In this document: piece after piece, positions 1 to 7,964 of the stretch
How positions within the stretch are numbered: the stretch's first letter is position 1
Layout of the letters: the number at the start of each line of letters is the position of its first letter
Assembly (NCBI GenBank): GCA_039980135.1
Contig: JBDXCV010000003.1
Span: 496,001 to 560,000 of the forward strand
DNA from: Alphaproteobacteria bacterium
GTDB taxonomy: Bacteria; Pseudomonadota; Alphaproteobacteria; UBA6615
Direction: 5' to 3'
DNA length: 64,000 nt
Made by a program: the position numbers and the translations under genes
Notes under the pieces: generated by a model
Told to the model about the DNA's origin: nothing
What the model saw: only the letters and a program-made list of their open reading frames with translations
Database searches by the model: none

Positions 1-599
1 CGGAACGGTGTGCCGGGGTGTAGCGCCTCGGGCAGCCAGCGTTCGCCGCCGCTGCCGTCCTGCGTACACAGCGCCAGCGCGAAGGGCGCGCGATAGGCCC
101 AGCGCGCGACACGGGCGCCGCGGGACCGTTCGGTCAGCGCGTCCCACATCGAGGGGTAGACGCCCATGACCCGCAGGACCACGGGAATACGTGTGAGCCG
201 CGCGATCAACGCGCCGGCGAGAACATTCGAGCGGTCGACATATACCAGATCGGGCCGGGTCTTCCGGACGGTGCGCCAGGTGCGCCAGAGGTGCCGCAGA
301 TTGGTCAACGGCCCGCGCAAGCGGCCCAGCCAGGCGGGGTAACGATGCTCGCTGGCGAGAACGTGAACCGGCCGGCTCAGGCCTTCCAGTTCGACTTCCC
401 GGTCCGCCGGGTCGGTCCAGTCCGTGCGATAGTCGGCGCCGACACCACGACACGTCATCAGGAAGGTGACCTCATGGTCGGTCCGGTCGAGCGCTTCGAT
501 GACGCGGTAGATGGTCGGAGCACCGGTCGGCTGCCAGCGGCGCCGTTCGAGGCTGGTCTCGAACCCGCTGAAGACCCGACAGAGATAAAGCATGCGCAT
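1..599 (-). CDS. Glycosyltransferase, GT-B (GT4-like), C-terminus outside window
   Basis: Reading the minus strand from an ATG at 599 gives an open frame of 199 codons that runs off the left edge, so only the N-terminal part is present. It begins MRMLYLCRVFSGFETSLE and shows the N-terminal Rossmann-like pattern of GT-B glycosyltransferases, with an acceptor-domain segment PDLVYVDRSNVLAGAL followed by VVLRVMGVYPSMW. The start lies 12 bp downstream of the preceding stop, so it is the next gene of the same operon. A role in transferring a sugar during surface-glycan assembly in the cytoplasm is inferred from fold and context; the C-terminal nucleotide-sugar-binding domain cannot be seen. Confidence 0.75.
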   Translation of the reverse strand, partial: MRMLYLCRVFSGFETSLERRRWQPTGAPTIYRVIEALDRTDHEVTFLMTCRGVGADYRTDWTDPADREVELEGLSRPVHVLASEHRYPAWLGRLRGPLTNLRHLWRTWRTVRKTRPDLVYVDRSNVLAGALIARLTRIPVVLRVMGVYPSMWDALTERSRGARVARWAYRAPFALALCTQDGSGGERWLPEALHPGTPF

Positions 600-611
600 G
601 ACTGCGGTTGC

Positions 612-2270
612 TCAGGCCCGGGCGATGGCATCGACATCGACGCCCTCGCGTTCGAGCCATTCGCGGGCATACAGCGATGCCGGGTTTCGCATGTCGTGCA
701 TGTGCCGCTTGAAGGTGGAGAATCCGAACATCCGGTAGTGGTCGCTGAACCGGTCGAAATAGTTGAGATATCGGAACAGGCGATCGCGGCGCGCGCGGCC
801 GGCGAGCAGGCGGGTGGCGACGGCAACGGGTGCGAGGACGGCGCTGAGCGCGCGCGGCCAGGCGGTGATGCGGCTCGAGATGGTGGAGAAGACCTGCGTG
901 TGGTCCCAGTCGAAGAGCCAGTCGCGGTATAGCGCCTGGTTGTACTTGTCTGCCAGCGGTGCGTCGCGCCAGAAGGCGGTGAAGTCCCGATCCCACAGGG
1001 GCAGATCCCAGTCGAGGCCGAGAAAATCATAGATGCGCTGGCCGCCGACCACATACTTGGCCTGCCGTTCGCGATATTCCCAGAGCTCAAAAAATGCTGC
1101 GGCCTCTGCCGCACTCACAGGGCGTGTCGCACTGTCTGCGATGCCGAGGCGATCCGCGATCCGCGCACGAATGGCGGTGATGTTCGCCGGGGTGAGCAGC
1201 GAACGCCAGAGGCCATAATGCTTGTCCAGGATGGCCGTGATCACCGTTTCGAGCGGGATGGTCTCGTCAGACATCAACGCGGCCGGGATGTGCCCGCCGG
1301 TAACGAAGTCACCGGTCTGGCCGTTGACGATCATCGCGTCGGCCGGGAGCCGACCTCGCTGCCGGAGCACGGACAGGGCGAGCAAATCCTGGTGATTGGG
1401 CACCGCGCACAACCCGTCGGCGAAGTGGCCATATTCCTGGCGCAGGACATCGGGCAGTGCCGCGCGCGCCCCGCGACTGCCGGTCGCGATGAACTCCCAT
1501 TCCACGCCCAGGCGCGCCGCGACACGCTGCGCGACCGCGGCGTCGGCATTGCGGCCGGGGCCATAGGAAAAAGCCCGCAGATTCCTGGCGCCGTGTTCGG
1601 CCAGCTTGGCCAGCACGAGGCGTGAATCGAGCCCGCCACTGAGGGGGACGATAATTGTCCGCCCGTTGGCTTTCGTGATTGTCCGCGCGAATGCGATGTC
1701 GGCGATGTCCGACAACCGGGCGCGGGCCTGTTCCGGCGAACACGCATCGCGCGCGTCCGGCCAATGGCGGTAGGACGACGCTTGCGTGGAGGTGTCAGCG
1801 CCGCTTTGCCAAACCCTGACGTCGCCGGCCTCCATCTGCGCGATTGCCGGCACGAGAGTGTCGGCGCCGGTGACATAACCCGCCATCGCAAACTCGCGGA
1901 CCGCGTCCGGGTCGAACGGCGGCTGCCCGGCCGTCAACGCACGCGCATCGGTTGAAACAGGCGCCTGTCCGTCCGTGACCGGGCCACGGCAATAGAAGAG
2001 CGGTGTGCTGCGGATATGATCGACGGCCCCGACGGTGCCGCCCGGGCCGGTTCCGATCACGGCGTAGAATCCGGCAATCTCGACCAGACGCGTGGCGATC
2101 GACTGTGCATCGCAGGGCGGCGCCGCGAGTGCCGCGGCGACGATTTGCGCTGCCGCCGGCTCTCCGCGATGAACCACATGCACCGCGCCGGCGGTGAACT
2201 GCGTCCAGCCGTGCCCATGCGTGGCCGTCCCGCCGGCTGCGGCAGGGGGCGACGTGATGACCGGTTTCAT
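612..2270 (-). CDS. Asparagine synthetase-like ATP-dependent amidotransferase lacking catalytic Cys
   Basis: The 552-residue protein has the PP-loop pyrophosphatase signature VPLSGGLDS near residue 211, followed by a typical asparagine-synthase C-terminal domain, so it should adenylate a carboxylate and displace AMP with an amine. The N-terminal third resembles a class II glutamine amidotransferase fold, but the protein does not begin Met-Cys and no Cys is placed to act as the N-terminal nucleophile. It may therefore use free ammonia or another amine. It differs strongly from the two canonical AsnB proteins at 32746-36840. It follows the aldolase gene with a 36-bp gap. The substrate is unknown; amidation or amide-bond formation on an acidic sugar or aglycone is an inference from the locus. 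Confidence 0.8.
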   Translation of the reverse strand: MKPVITSPPAAAGGTATHGHGWTQFTAGAVHVVHRGEPAAAQIVAAALAAPPCDAQSIATRLVEIAGFYAVIGTGPGGTVGAVDHIRSTPLFYCRGPVTDGQAPVSTDARALTAGQPPFDPDAVREFAMAGYVTGADTLVPAIAQMEAGDVRVWQSGADTSTQASSYRHWPDARDACSPEQARARLSDIADIAFARTITKANGRTIIVPLSGGLDSRLVLAKLAEHGARNLRAFSYGPGRNADAAVAQRVAARLGVEWEFIATGSRGARAALPDVLRQEYGHFADGLCAVPNHQDLLALSVLRQRGRLPADAMIVNGQTGDFVTGGHIPAALMSDETIPLETVITAILDKHYGLWRSLLTPANITAIRARIADRLGIADSATRPVSAAEAAAFFELWEYRERQAKYVVGGQRIYDFLGLDWDLPLWDRDFTAFWRDAPLADKYNQALYRDWLFDWDHTQVFSTISSRITAWPRALSAVLAPVAVATRLLAGRARRDRLFRYLNYFDRFSDHYRMFGFSTFKRHMHDMRNPASLYAREWLEREGVDVDAIARA

Positions 2271-2306
2271 GCTGGAGCCGTTGACTGGATCCGCGTGTTG
2301 CCGCTG

Positions 2307-3227
2307 TCAGGCCAGCGCGCCGTCGGGGAGCATTTCGAACTTTTCGAGAGCGTCCCGAATCTGCGCCTGCTCGGCCTCGTTGGCGTCGCGGTAGTAGCTG
2401 GTCATGTGCGGCCCGCAGATGCCGCGTAGCGAAAGGATGTACTTCTCCGCCGCGCCAGGGATGAAATTGTCGGTCTTGAGTGTGCCCGGCAAGGCATCCT
2501 GGAACCCGTTCAAGCGCCGCTGCATTTCGAGGGATTCACTGATGTTGCCGTCGCGGAACGTTTTGTACTGATTGATGATTGCTTCCGGGACCGCACAGGC
2601 GAGGCTGGTGGTCGTGCCCTGCACGCCGAGCGCCAGGTTCGAGTGGAAGCAGGCGACCACGGCGGTGATCACCTGGAAGCCGGGCTCGGCAAGCGAGATC
2701 GCCTTGGTGCAATGGACCGTGTTGTTGGAGCTGAACTTCACACCCGCGATGTTGGGGTGATCCTTGATTCGTTCGTAAAATTCCGGTGGGACCGGACGGC
2801 ACCAGTTGGCGCTGGAATAGCCCCAAAGCGGTTTCGGCGCATGGTCCGCAATCGCCCGATAATGCCACTCAAGCCGGTCGAGGCTGTAAAGCGGATGATA
2901 GGGCATGAAGTGGTAGGCATCGGCCTCGAGATGGCTCGTTGCGTCGATGAAATCGTGGCTGTCCTCCAGCGCGTAGAAGCTGCAGCCCAGGAGGACCGGC
3001 ACCCGCCCGGCGACGGTCTTGGTGACCAGTTCGGCGACTGTCAGGCGCTTCTTGAAGGACAGGTTCATGTCCTCGGAATTGGTCCCGAGCACCCAGAGCC
3101 CGCCGACACCGCGCTCGATGAGAAACTCGACGAGGTTTACCAATCCGGCCTCATCGATTTCGCCTTCGGCCGTGATCGGCGTGACGAGCACGGGGATGAC
3201 CCCTTCGACGCGTCGCATATCTTTCAT
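2307..3227 (-). CDS. DapA/NanA-family class I aldolase, atypical active site
   Basis: The 306-residue protein fits the dihydrodipicolinate synthase/N-acetylneuraminate lyase TIM-barrel family. It has GTNSED (residues 48-53) at the usual GTTGE site and the Schiff-base lysine in GVKFSS (K164). The motif that normally reads PYYN, carrying the catalytic Tyr, reads PYHP here, so His111 replaces the Tyr. The ATG at 3227 was chosen over longer options because it overlaps the upstream stop by 4 bp (ATGA) and has AAGGAG 8 bases upstream (3236-3241). It is translationally coupled to a CMP-sugar synthetase, which suggests it makes or cleaves a 3-deoxy-ulosonic acid for CMP activation. Lysine biosynthesis is unlikely in this context. 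Confidence 0.85.
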   Translation of the reverse strand: MKDMRRVEGVIPVLVTPITAEGEIDEAGLVNLVEFLIERGVGGLWVLGTNSEDMNLSFKKRLTVAELVTKTVAGRVPVLLGCSFYALEDSHDFIDATSHLEADAYHFMPYHPLYSLDRLEWHYRAIADHAPKPLWGYSSANWCRPVPPEFYERIKDHPNIAGVKFSSNNTVHCTKAISLAEPGFQVITAVVACFHSNLALGVQGTTTSLACAVPEAIINQYKTFRDGNISESLEMQRRLNGFQDALPGTLKTDNFIPGAAEKYILSLRGICGPHMTSYYRDANEAEQAQIRDALEKFEMLPDGALA

Positions 3228-3949
3228 TGATTGATCTCCTTCGGGGTCGGAATATTGAGGTGGCGAACAAGGGCCTCGGCCACTTGGAAGTCTGCCTCGG
3301 TGTCGACGTCGATCGAGTGATACTCGTCCATCACCAGGGGGATTTGTCGCGCGGACACGAACTTCCGCTCGCGCCGGAACCAGTCGCAACGCATCGCATA
3401 GATCGACGCGTTATAGATGTAGAACGGTTCCCAATCGGGACCGGGCGGCGTACCGCAATAATCTTCCAGCACGCCGTCGCGAATGCGTTTGAGATTGGGA
3501 TCCCGCTTCTTGAACGGGCCTTTCACACTGGCGACCGTGTCCAGATCGGAGCCCTGCAGGGACTCGATGGCTGTGTCGATATGCGCAGACTGGCGGATCG
3601 GACAGGTCGGCTGGAGCAGGACAATCACGTCATAGGCCGCCCCCGTCGCCGCTTCCATATGGTCGAGTGCATGCAGCATGACGTCGTTGTTGCGAATCTC
3701 GTCGCCGCCGAGCTCTGCTGGGCGCTTGTAGGGCACGGGCGCGCCGTAGCTCTGTGCCGCGGCCATGATCTCGTCGTCGTCGCTCGAGACCAGCCAGTCG
3801 GTCAGGTTCGCCGCGCCGGCCGCCGCTGCGATTGTGTATGCGATCAGGGGGGCGCCGTTCAGGTCGCGCACATTCTTGCGCGGCAGGCGTTTCGATCCGC
3901 CGCGTGCGGGGATGACGCCGAGGGTGCGTGGTTTGGGGTTTTCGTTCAT
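3224..3949 (-). CDS. Acylneuraminate cytidylyltransferase family (CMP-ulosonic acid synthetase)
   Basis: The 241-residue protein starts with the CTP-binding signature IPARGGSKRLPRKN (about residues 13-26), diagnostic of CMP-NeuAc/CMP-legionaminate synthetases (NeuA/LegF/PseF). It is expected to join CTP and a nonulosonic acid to give the CMP-sugar donor plus pyrophosphate in the cytoplasm. The conserved acidic residues of the metal site occur around SSDDDE and in the later IDVDTEADF segment. Its start overlaps the stop of the upstream KpsC-like gene by 4 bp and its stop overlaps the aldolase start by 4 bp. The window holds a second NeuA-like enzyme (45122-45877) and an SpsF-type one (41754-42449), so each may serve a different acid. 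Confidence 0.92.
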   Translation of the reverse strand: MNENPKPRTLGVIPARGGSKRLPRKNVRDLNGAPLIAYTIAAAAGAANLTDWLVSSDDDEIMAAAQSYGAPVPYKRPAELGGDEIRNNDVMLHALDHMEAATGAAYDVIVLLQPTCPIRQSAHIDTAIESLQGSDLDTVASVKGPFKKRDPNLKRIRDGVLEDYCGTPPGPDWEPFYIYNASIYAMRCDWFRRERKFVSARQIPLVMDEYHSIDVDTEADFQVAEALVRHLNIPTPKEINQ

Positions 3950-5433
3950 CTTTCAATTCCGGTCTTCGCGCGGCGGCTGACATCGTCGTTGATCTTGCGG
4001 ATGCTTTCCGCATGTCCGTCGGCATCTTCGCTCGTCGTCGTCTCGAATTCGGCGTCGATGAGCCAGCCGAGACGCCGGTCCGTACTGTCAAGGTCATGCG
4101 GGGTGCCGCCACCGAGGGCCTCCAGCAGGAGTTTCGGCAGGTCTGCGATGGATTTCGCGGTAACGCCGATACCGGGCGAATCGTAGAAGGTGCGCGCCAG
4201 GGTGATGACCCGTCGGCCGAGCAATAACCCCTCCCAGCCCGACGATCCGTTGTCGGTGATGATCACTTCGGCATGGCGGATATATTTGAACTGATCATCG
4301 AAGGGGTCGGCGAGGACCACGTTCGGCAGGGCGGCGAGCGCCCGGTAGTAGCGGGTTGGTCGGCGGCCGCGGTTGAGCCGGTGTTCGCGCACGATGAGGA
4401 TCGCGTCGTGGGGCAGCGCCGCGCTGATCTGGGCCGCCGTCTCATACTGGTTGTGGAACGACGGGGCCTGAAAGTTGATCGCCAGCTCAGGCTCCTTGTG
4501 AAACGGCAGATAGACGTATTTTTGCCGGGTCAGTTCGGCCGTCTCGGGGCGCGAGAAGAACTTCCGCTGGCGACCGGCCAGATAGCGCGTTCGATAATAT
4601 TCCGCGACCGCGGGCAGCACCGGGCGTGGCGCACTTGTGCGGCGCCGAACCTTGTGGGCGACCCGGGTCACCAGCAGTTCGACGAAGAACCGGTGGCGGC
4701 TGAGCCAGGTCTCCGCATCGCCCGACTTCCAGTATCGGGCGATGTATCCGACGGTCGAAGGCTTGTTGCGGAATTTGTCGATCAACTCGTACGCCATGGC
4801 GGAGACCGGCCGCGCCGCCTTGGCGTTGGCGGCGTACTGCGACTCGGCATCGGTATTGAGCATCGCGATATCGCGGGTCCAGAAGGTGCGGTCCGTGAAA
4901 ATCTTGGAGGACCGGCCGCTGAGGGCGGGAATGCCGCGATGGGCGGCGATCATTGCCGCCGCCGTGTGATGGGGTGAGGCGAAGTTGCCCGTCAGGATCA
5001 GATCCGGATTGGCGGCGCGGATCACGTCGTCCATAAAGGCGAACTGGGCGTACACCACGCGGCGCGGAAAGCTGTTGTCGGCCAGTGCGCGCCGCGCGAC
5101 CCGGCGCAGCGGCCAGTGATATGCCGGCAAGCCGAACGCCCGCCCGATGTCACGCTCGCTGGCCAGGATCAGACGGTTGACGGGAATGTCCGACGCCTGC
5201 TCGCTGCCGGCGATCAGGCGCACATTCGCCGCCATATCGATGTCGTTCGCCGTCACCGCAAAATCGGGCAGCGCATACACATGATCATCCGATGCCACGA
5301 TGCCGTCATAGGCGTCGCGGGCATTCTCCTCGCAGATCACGGAAATTTCCCACCCGGCCGTCTCGCGCGCCTGGCGCAACAGCTCGATGAAATAATTATG
5401 GCGTCTGCCGTGGGGTAGAAAAAGAACGCGCAT
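3946..5433 (-). CDS. Capsule polysaccharide biosynthesis (KpsC/KpsS-like) GT-B protein
   Basis: The 495-residue protein starts MRVLFLPHG, a Rossmann strand, and its C-terminal half has features of the Capsule_synth/KpsS-type family: YLPFHKEPELAI (about residues 318-329), ILIVREHRL, and ITDNGSSGWEGLLLG, where a nucleotide-sugar-binding loop precedes the GSS/E motif. Family members are Kdo or related transferases that act in the cytoplasm on capsule or lipid-linked acceptors. I infer a glycosyltransferase that may use the CMP-sugar made by the coupled downstream cytidylyltransferase. No signal peptide or membrane segment is visible. The sulfotransferase gene lies 21 bp upstream. Confidence 0.7.
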   Translation of the reverse strand: MRVLFLPHGRRHNYFIELLRQARETAGWEISVICEENARDAYDGIVASDDHVYALPDFAVTANDIDMAANVRLIAGSEQASDIPVNRLILASERDIGRAFGLPAYHWPLRRVARRALADNSFPRRVVYAQFAFMDDVIRAANPDLILTGNFASPHHTAAAMIAAHRGIPALSGRSSKIFTDRTFWTRDIAMLNTDAESQYAANAKAARPVSAMAYELIDKFRNKPSTVGYIARYWKSGDAETWLSRHRFFVELLVTRVAHKVRRRTSAPRPVLPAVAEYYRTRYLAGRQRKFFSRPETAELTRQKYVYLPFHKEPELAINFQAPSFHNQYETAAQISAALPHDAILIVREHRLNRGRRPTRYYRALAALPNVVLADPFDDQFKYIRHAEVIITDNGSSGWEGLLLGRRVITLARTFYDSPGIGVTAKSIADLPKLLLEALGGGTPHDLDSTDRRLGWLIDAEFETTTSEDADGHAESIRKINDDVSRRAKTGIER

Positions 5434-5454
5434 CGGTTGTTTCGGTCTTTGCGG

Positions 5455-6585
5455 TTAGAATTCCAGAAGTGCCTTGGCGGCGTTGTGGTCGTCCATGGCG
5501 TTGTCCTCGATATAGTGACGGTCGCTGTCGGATACATGGGATGTGCGATCGACGACCGCGTCGACGACGCCGGTGTCGGCATCGTCGAAGCTCGAATTCG
5601 CGACGATCGAATCGCCGTTGAAGGTGGGTTGTTCGAGGGCCGGTTCGAAGTCGATGCCGATCCGCGCGCTCAGGGCGCGCATGGTGTCCGCTGGCGCGGC
5701 GGCGAGCTGTTCGAAGGACACGATCAGCGCGCGGTCACCATGGTTTGCACGGTTCCGCACCATCGCCCGGGCGCTGGCCCGCCAGTAATCCATGGCGCTT
5801 TCGACGTCGGCGAACATGTGGCGCTTCGAGTTGTGGCGCTGGGCCGAGGCGAACCAGGATACGGGGTCGCGCAGGACCGAGATCAGATAGCCGTCGGGGT
5901 AGGCCGCAAAGAATGACGCCATGTTGGCGGCGTCCTCGAGCATGCGGGGCACGAACGCGCTGATATAGCGGGCGTCTTCCACGCGGCCGCGATAGTTGAG
6001 CCAGGCGTTGAAGTAGGAGCCGAAATAGGCGTCGAGCACATCGCGCTCGGTCGCCGGAGGGTTGTTCGCGAGAATAGCCGCGAACACCTGCTTCTGCACC
6101 ACCGGCGGCAGGAAGAACCGGAACCGGCGCGGCTCACGCTTGCCCTTGGTGTAGCCCTGCTCCACCAGCGAAATATTGGTCCGCTCGAACAGCATGGCGA
6201 ACAGGTCATCGGCCGACGCGTGGACGTTGATCGGCGGCCAGTTGAACTTCTCCGGGTAGCCGATCTTCAGTTCCTGGGGATGGGACAGGATGGCGCTGTG
6301 GCCGTCGAAGAGCTGGCTCAAAAGGGTGCCGCCGGAACGCTGGACCTGGGAGATCATGATCAGCGGCGCGGCGACCGGGATGGTCTCCTGTACGCACTGA
6401 CGGGCGATGTCGTCGAGATTGGCCCGGTCGCCGGCAAGGGCTTCCTGGTCCGTCTGCTGCTGTGCGCGCGCCAGCGCGTCGGCATGGATGTTGTGGCGCA
6501 GGCCATGGGGCACGACCCGGCGCAATACGGACCTGACCGGCGCGAACGCCGGCCGGTCGATCAGAGACAAAATGGACGGGCTCAT
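5455..6585 (-). CDS. Sulfotransferase family protein (1 of 3)
   Basis: The 376-residue protein has the PAPS 5'-phosphosulfate loop in MISQVQRSGGTLLSQLFDGH (about residues 79-98) and the 3'-phosphate-binding segment SVLRDPVSWFASAQRH further on. Both are hallmarks of the P-loop sulfotransferase fold. It should transfer sulfate from PAPS to a hydroxyl or amine on a carbohydrate. PAPS would come from CysD/CysNC encoded at 47140-49838. Its ATG overlaps the stop of the SDR gene upstream by 4 bp. The first 75 residues are charged with no signal peptide, so it is probably cytoplasmic and modifies a nucleotide- or lipid-linked precursor. The acceptor is not deducible. Confidence 0.88.
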   Translation of the reverse strand: MSPSILSLIDRPAFAPVRSVLRRVVPHGLRHNIHADALARAQQQTDQEALAGDRANLDDIARQCVQETIPVAAPLIMISQVQRSGGTLLSQLFDGHSAILSHPQELKIGYPEKFNWPPINVHASADDLFAMLFERTNISLVEQGYTKGKREPRRFRFFLPPVVQKQVFAAILANNPPATERDVLDAYFGSYFNAWLNYRGRVEDARYISAFVPRMLEDAANMASFFAAYPDGYLISVLRDPVSWFASAQRHNSKRHMFADVESAMDYWRASARAMVRNRANHGDRALIVSFEQLAAAPADTMRALSARIGIDFEPALEQPTFNGDSIVANSSFDDADTGVVDAVVDRTSHVSDSDRHYIEDNAMDDHNAAKALLEF

Positions 6586-7520
6586 GCGGCGGATCCCGGG
6601 GTCAGCAAGGCGATGGTCTCGCGCACGCCGCGCTGCAGGTCGCCGGTCGGCGTAAACCCGGTCTCGCGGAACCGCGCATCGGAGACTTCATAGGAGAGCT
6701 GGTTCATGATCTCCGCGTCGACGAACGTCACGTCGAGATCGGGCACATGGATGCGGATGGCATCGACGATGTCGCGCACCCGCGCGTTCAGGGTCAGGAC
6801 GTTATAGATGCGCTTGTCGAAGATCTTGCCCCGGATGACATGTGCGAGTGCGGCGACCGCATCCTCGAGGTCCAGATAAGGGCGCTTTTGCTCGTAGGCG
6901 GTGCTCCACACGGTGAGTGGCTCCCCCATCGCCGCCTGCCAGCAGAATTTGTTGACCGCGGTGTGGAAGCGCATGCCGGGCGACACGCCGAAGATCGTGC
7001 CGAAACGCGCCATGAAGAAGGCGAGGTCGTCGCTCTCGCCCAGCTCGGCCAGCAGGCGTTCTTCCTTGAGCTTGCAGTCGGCATAGGGGCTCTGCGGGTT
7101 CAGATCTTCCATGCCTGCGGTCTCGTCGACCACCGCCTTCTGCGATCCGTATACGCTTGTCGACGACAGCGAGATCAGGGGCGTCCTCATACTGGCGCAG
7201 GCGCGGGCGACTTTTTCCGTGCCGATATAGTTGACGGCTTCGAGCTCGTCAGCGCGGCCGAAGCTGGACGCCGCGTCGGTGATTGCGGCCAGATGAACGA
7301 CGCAATCCGCACCCTCGACGACCGGCTCCAGCGGGTCGCGCGTGATGTCGATCTCGCGGAAGCGATAGCTGGCCTCGTCGCCGAGATCGAATAGCGCGGG
7401 ATAGCGCTGGGTCATCAGATTGTCGACGAGATCGATGCTGCAGCCCGGGAAGTGATCCGGCAGGGCGCGCACGAGACGCGAGCCGATATGTCCAAGGGCG
7501 CCGGTGACGACGAACTTCAT
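6582..7520 (-). CDS. NAD-dependent epimerase/dehydratase (extended SDR)
   Basis: The 312-residue protein has the Rossmann motif TGALGHIG (residues 6-13) and the catalytic Tyr-Lys pair in SPYADCK, preceded by SLSSTSVYG. This defines an extended short-chain dehydrogenase/reductase acting on a nucleotide-bound sugar. The exact reaction (4-epimerase, 4,6-dehydratase or 4-reductase) cannot be read from the sequence. It is coupled by 4-bp overlaps to both the cupin gene upstream and the sulfotransferase downstream. Its immediate association with a QdtA/FdtA-type cupin suggests it handles a dTDP-deoxysugar. It lacks a clear RmlD profile, so I do not assign it as the missing dTDP-rhamnose reductase. 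Confidence 0.88.
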   Translation of the reverse strand: MKFVVTGALGHIGSRLVRALPDHFPGCSIDLVDNLMTQRYPALFDLGDEASYRFREIDITRDPLEPVVEGADCVVHLAAITDAASSFGRADELEAVNYIGTEKVARACASMRTPLISLSSTSVYGSQKAVVDETAGMEDLNPQSPYADCKLKEERLLAELGESDDLAFFMARFGTIFGVSPGMRFHTAVNKFCWQAAMGEPLTVWSTAYEQKRPYLDLEDAVAALAHVIRGKIFDKRIYNVLTLNARVRDIVDAIRIHVPDLDVTFVDAEIMNQLSYEVSDARFRETGFTPTGDLQRGVRETIALLTPGSAA

Positions 7521-7951
7521 GAAGAGGTCTCCGAAATGCCGCGGAAGCGCAGATAGGCGTCGCGGTCACGAATATAGTCGTCTTCCTCATACGGGCGGTC
7601 GCACAGCACGAGGAGGATCGTGTCGTCTTCGAGATAGGTCTGCTGGCTCCAGATGCCCGGCGGGACCAGCAATCCGTCCTTCGGATTGCGGAGCGTGTAG
7701 TCAGCTTGCGCGGCCCCGTCGTCACACACCACATCGATGGCCCCGGACACACAAATCATCAACTGACTGCACAATTTGTGCGCATGTGTCCCCCGAACGG
7801 CATTCGGGCGGCCTTTGACGATAAAGGAACGCTGGACATCGAACGGCAGGCCACCGGCCTTCTCCAGAACGATGAGTTCGCCCGACGGGTTTACATGCTC
7901 GGGGAACTCGATCTCCCGGACTTCGGAAAGGGCTGTTTCTATCTTGCTCAT
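7517..7951 (-). CDS. QdtA/FdtA-type sugar 3,4-ketoisomerase (cupin, WxcM-like)
   Basis: The 144-residue product is a single-domain cupin containing VRGTHAHKLCSQLM, close to the RGxHAHK motif of dTDP-4-keto-6-deoxyglucose 3,4-ketoisomerases, and the later VPPGIWSQQTYL. Known members move the keto group from C4 to C3 of dTDP-4-keto-6-deoxyglucose, ahead of a PLP aminotransferase. An ATG at 7951 was chosen because the longer frame runs back into the upstream SDR gene; it leaves 13 bp after that stop. Substrate supply would come from RfbA/RfbB, and the aminotransferase at 19065-20180 is a good candidate for the next step. Whether the galacto (Fdt) or gluco (Qdt) isomer is made is not decidable. 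Confidence 0.85.
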   Translation of the reverse strand: MSKIETALSEVREIEFPEHVNPSGELIVLEKAGGLPFDVQRSFIVKGRPNAVRGTHAHKLCSQLMICVSGAIDVVCDDGAAQADYTLRNPKDGLLVPPGIWSQQTYLEDDTILLVLCDRPYEEDDYIRDRDAYLRFRGISETSS

Positions 7952-7964
7952 GACAGTATCCGGT

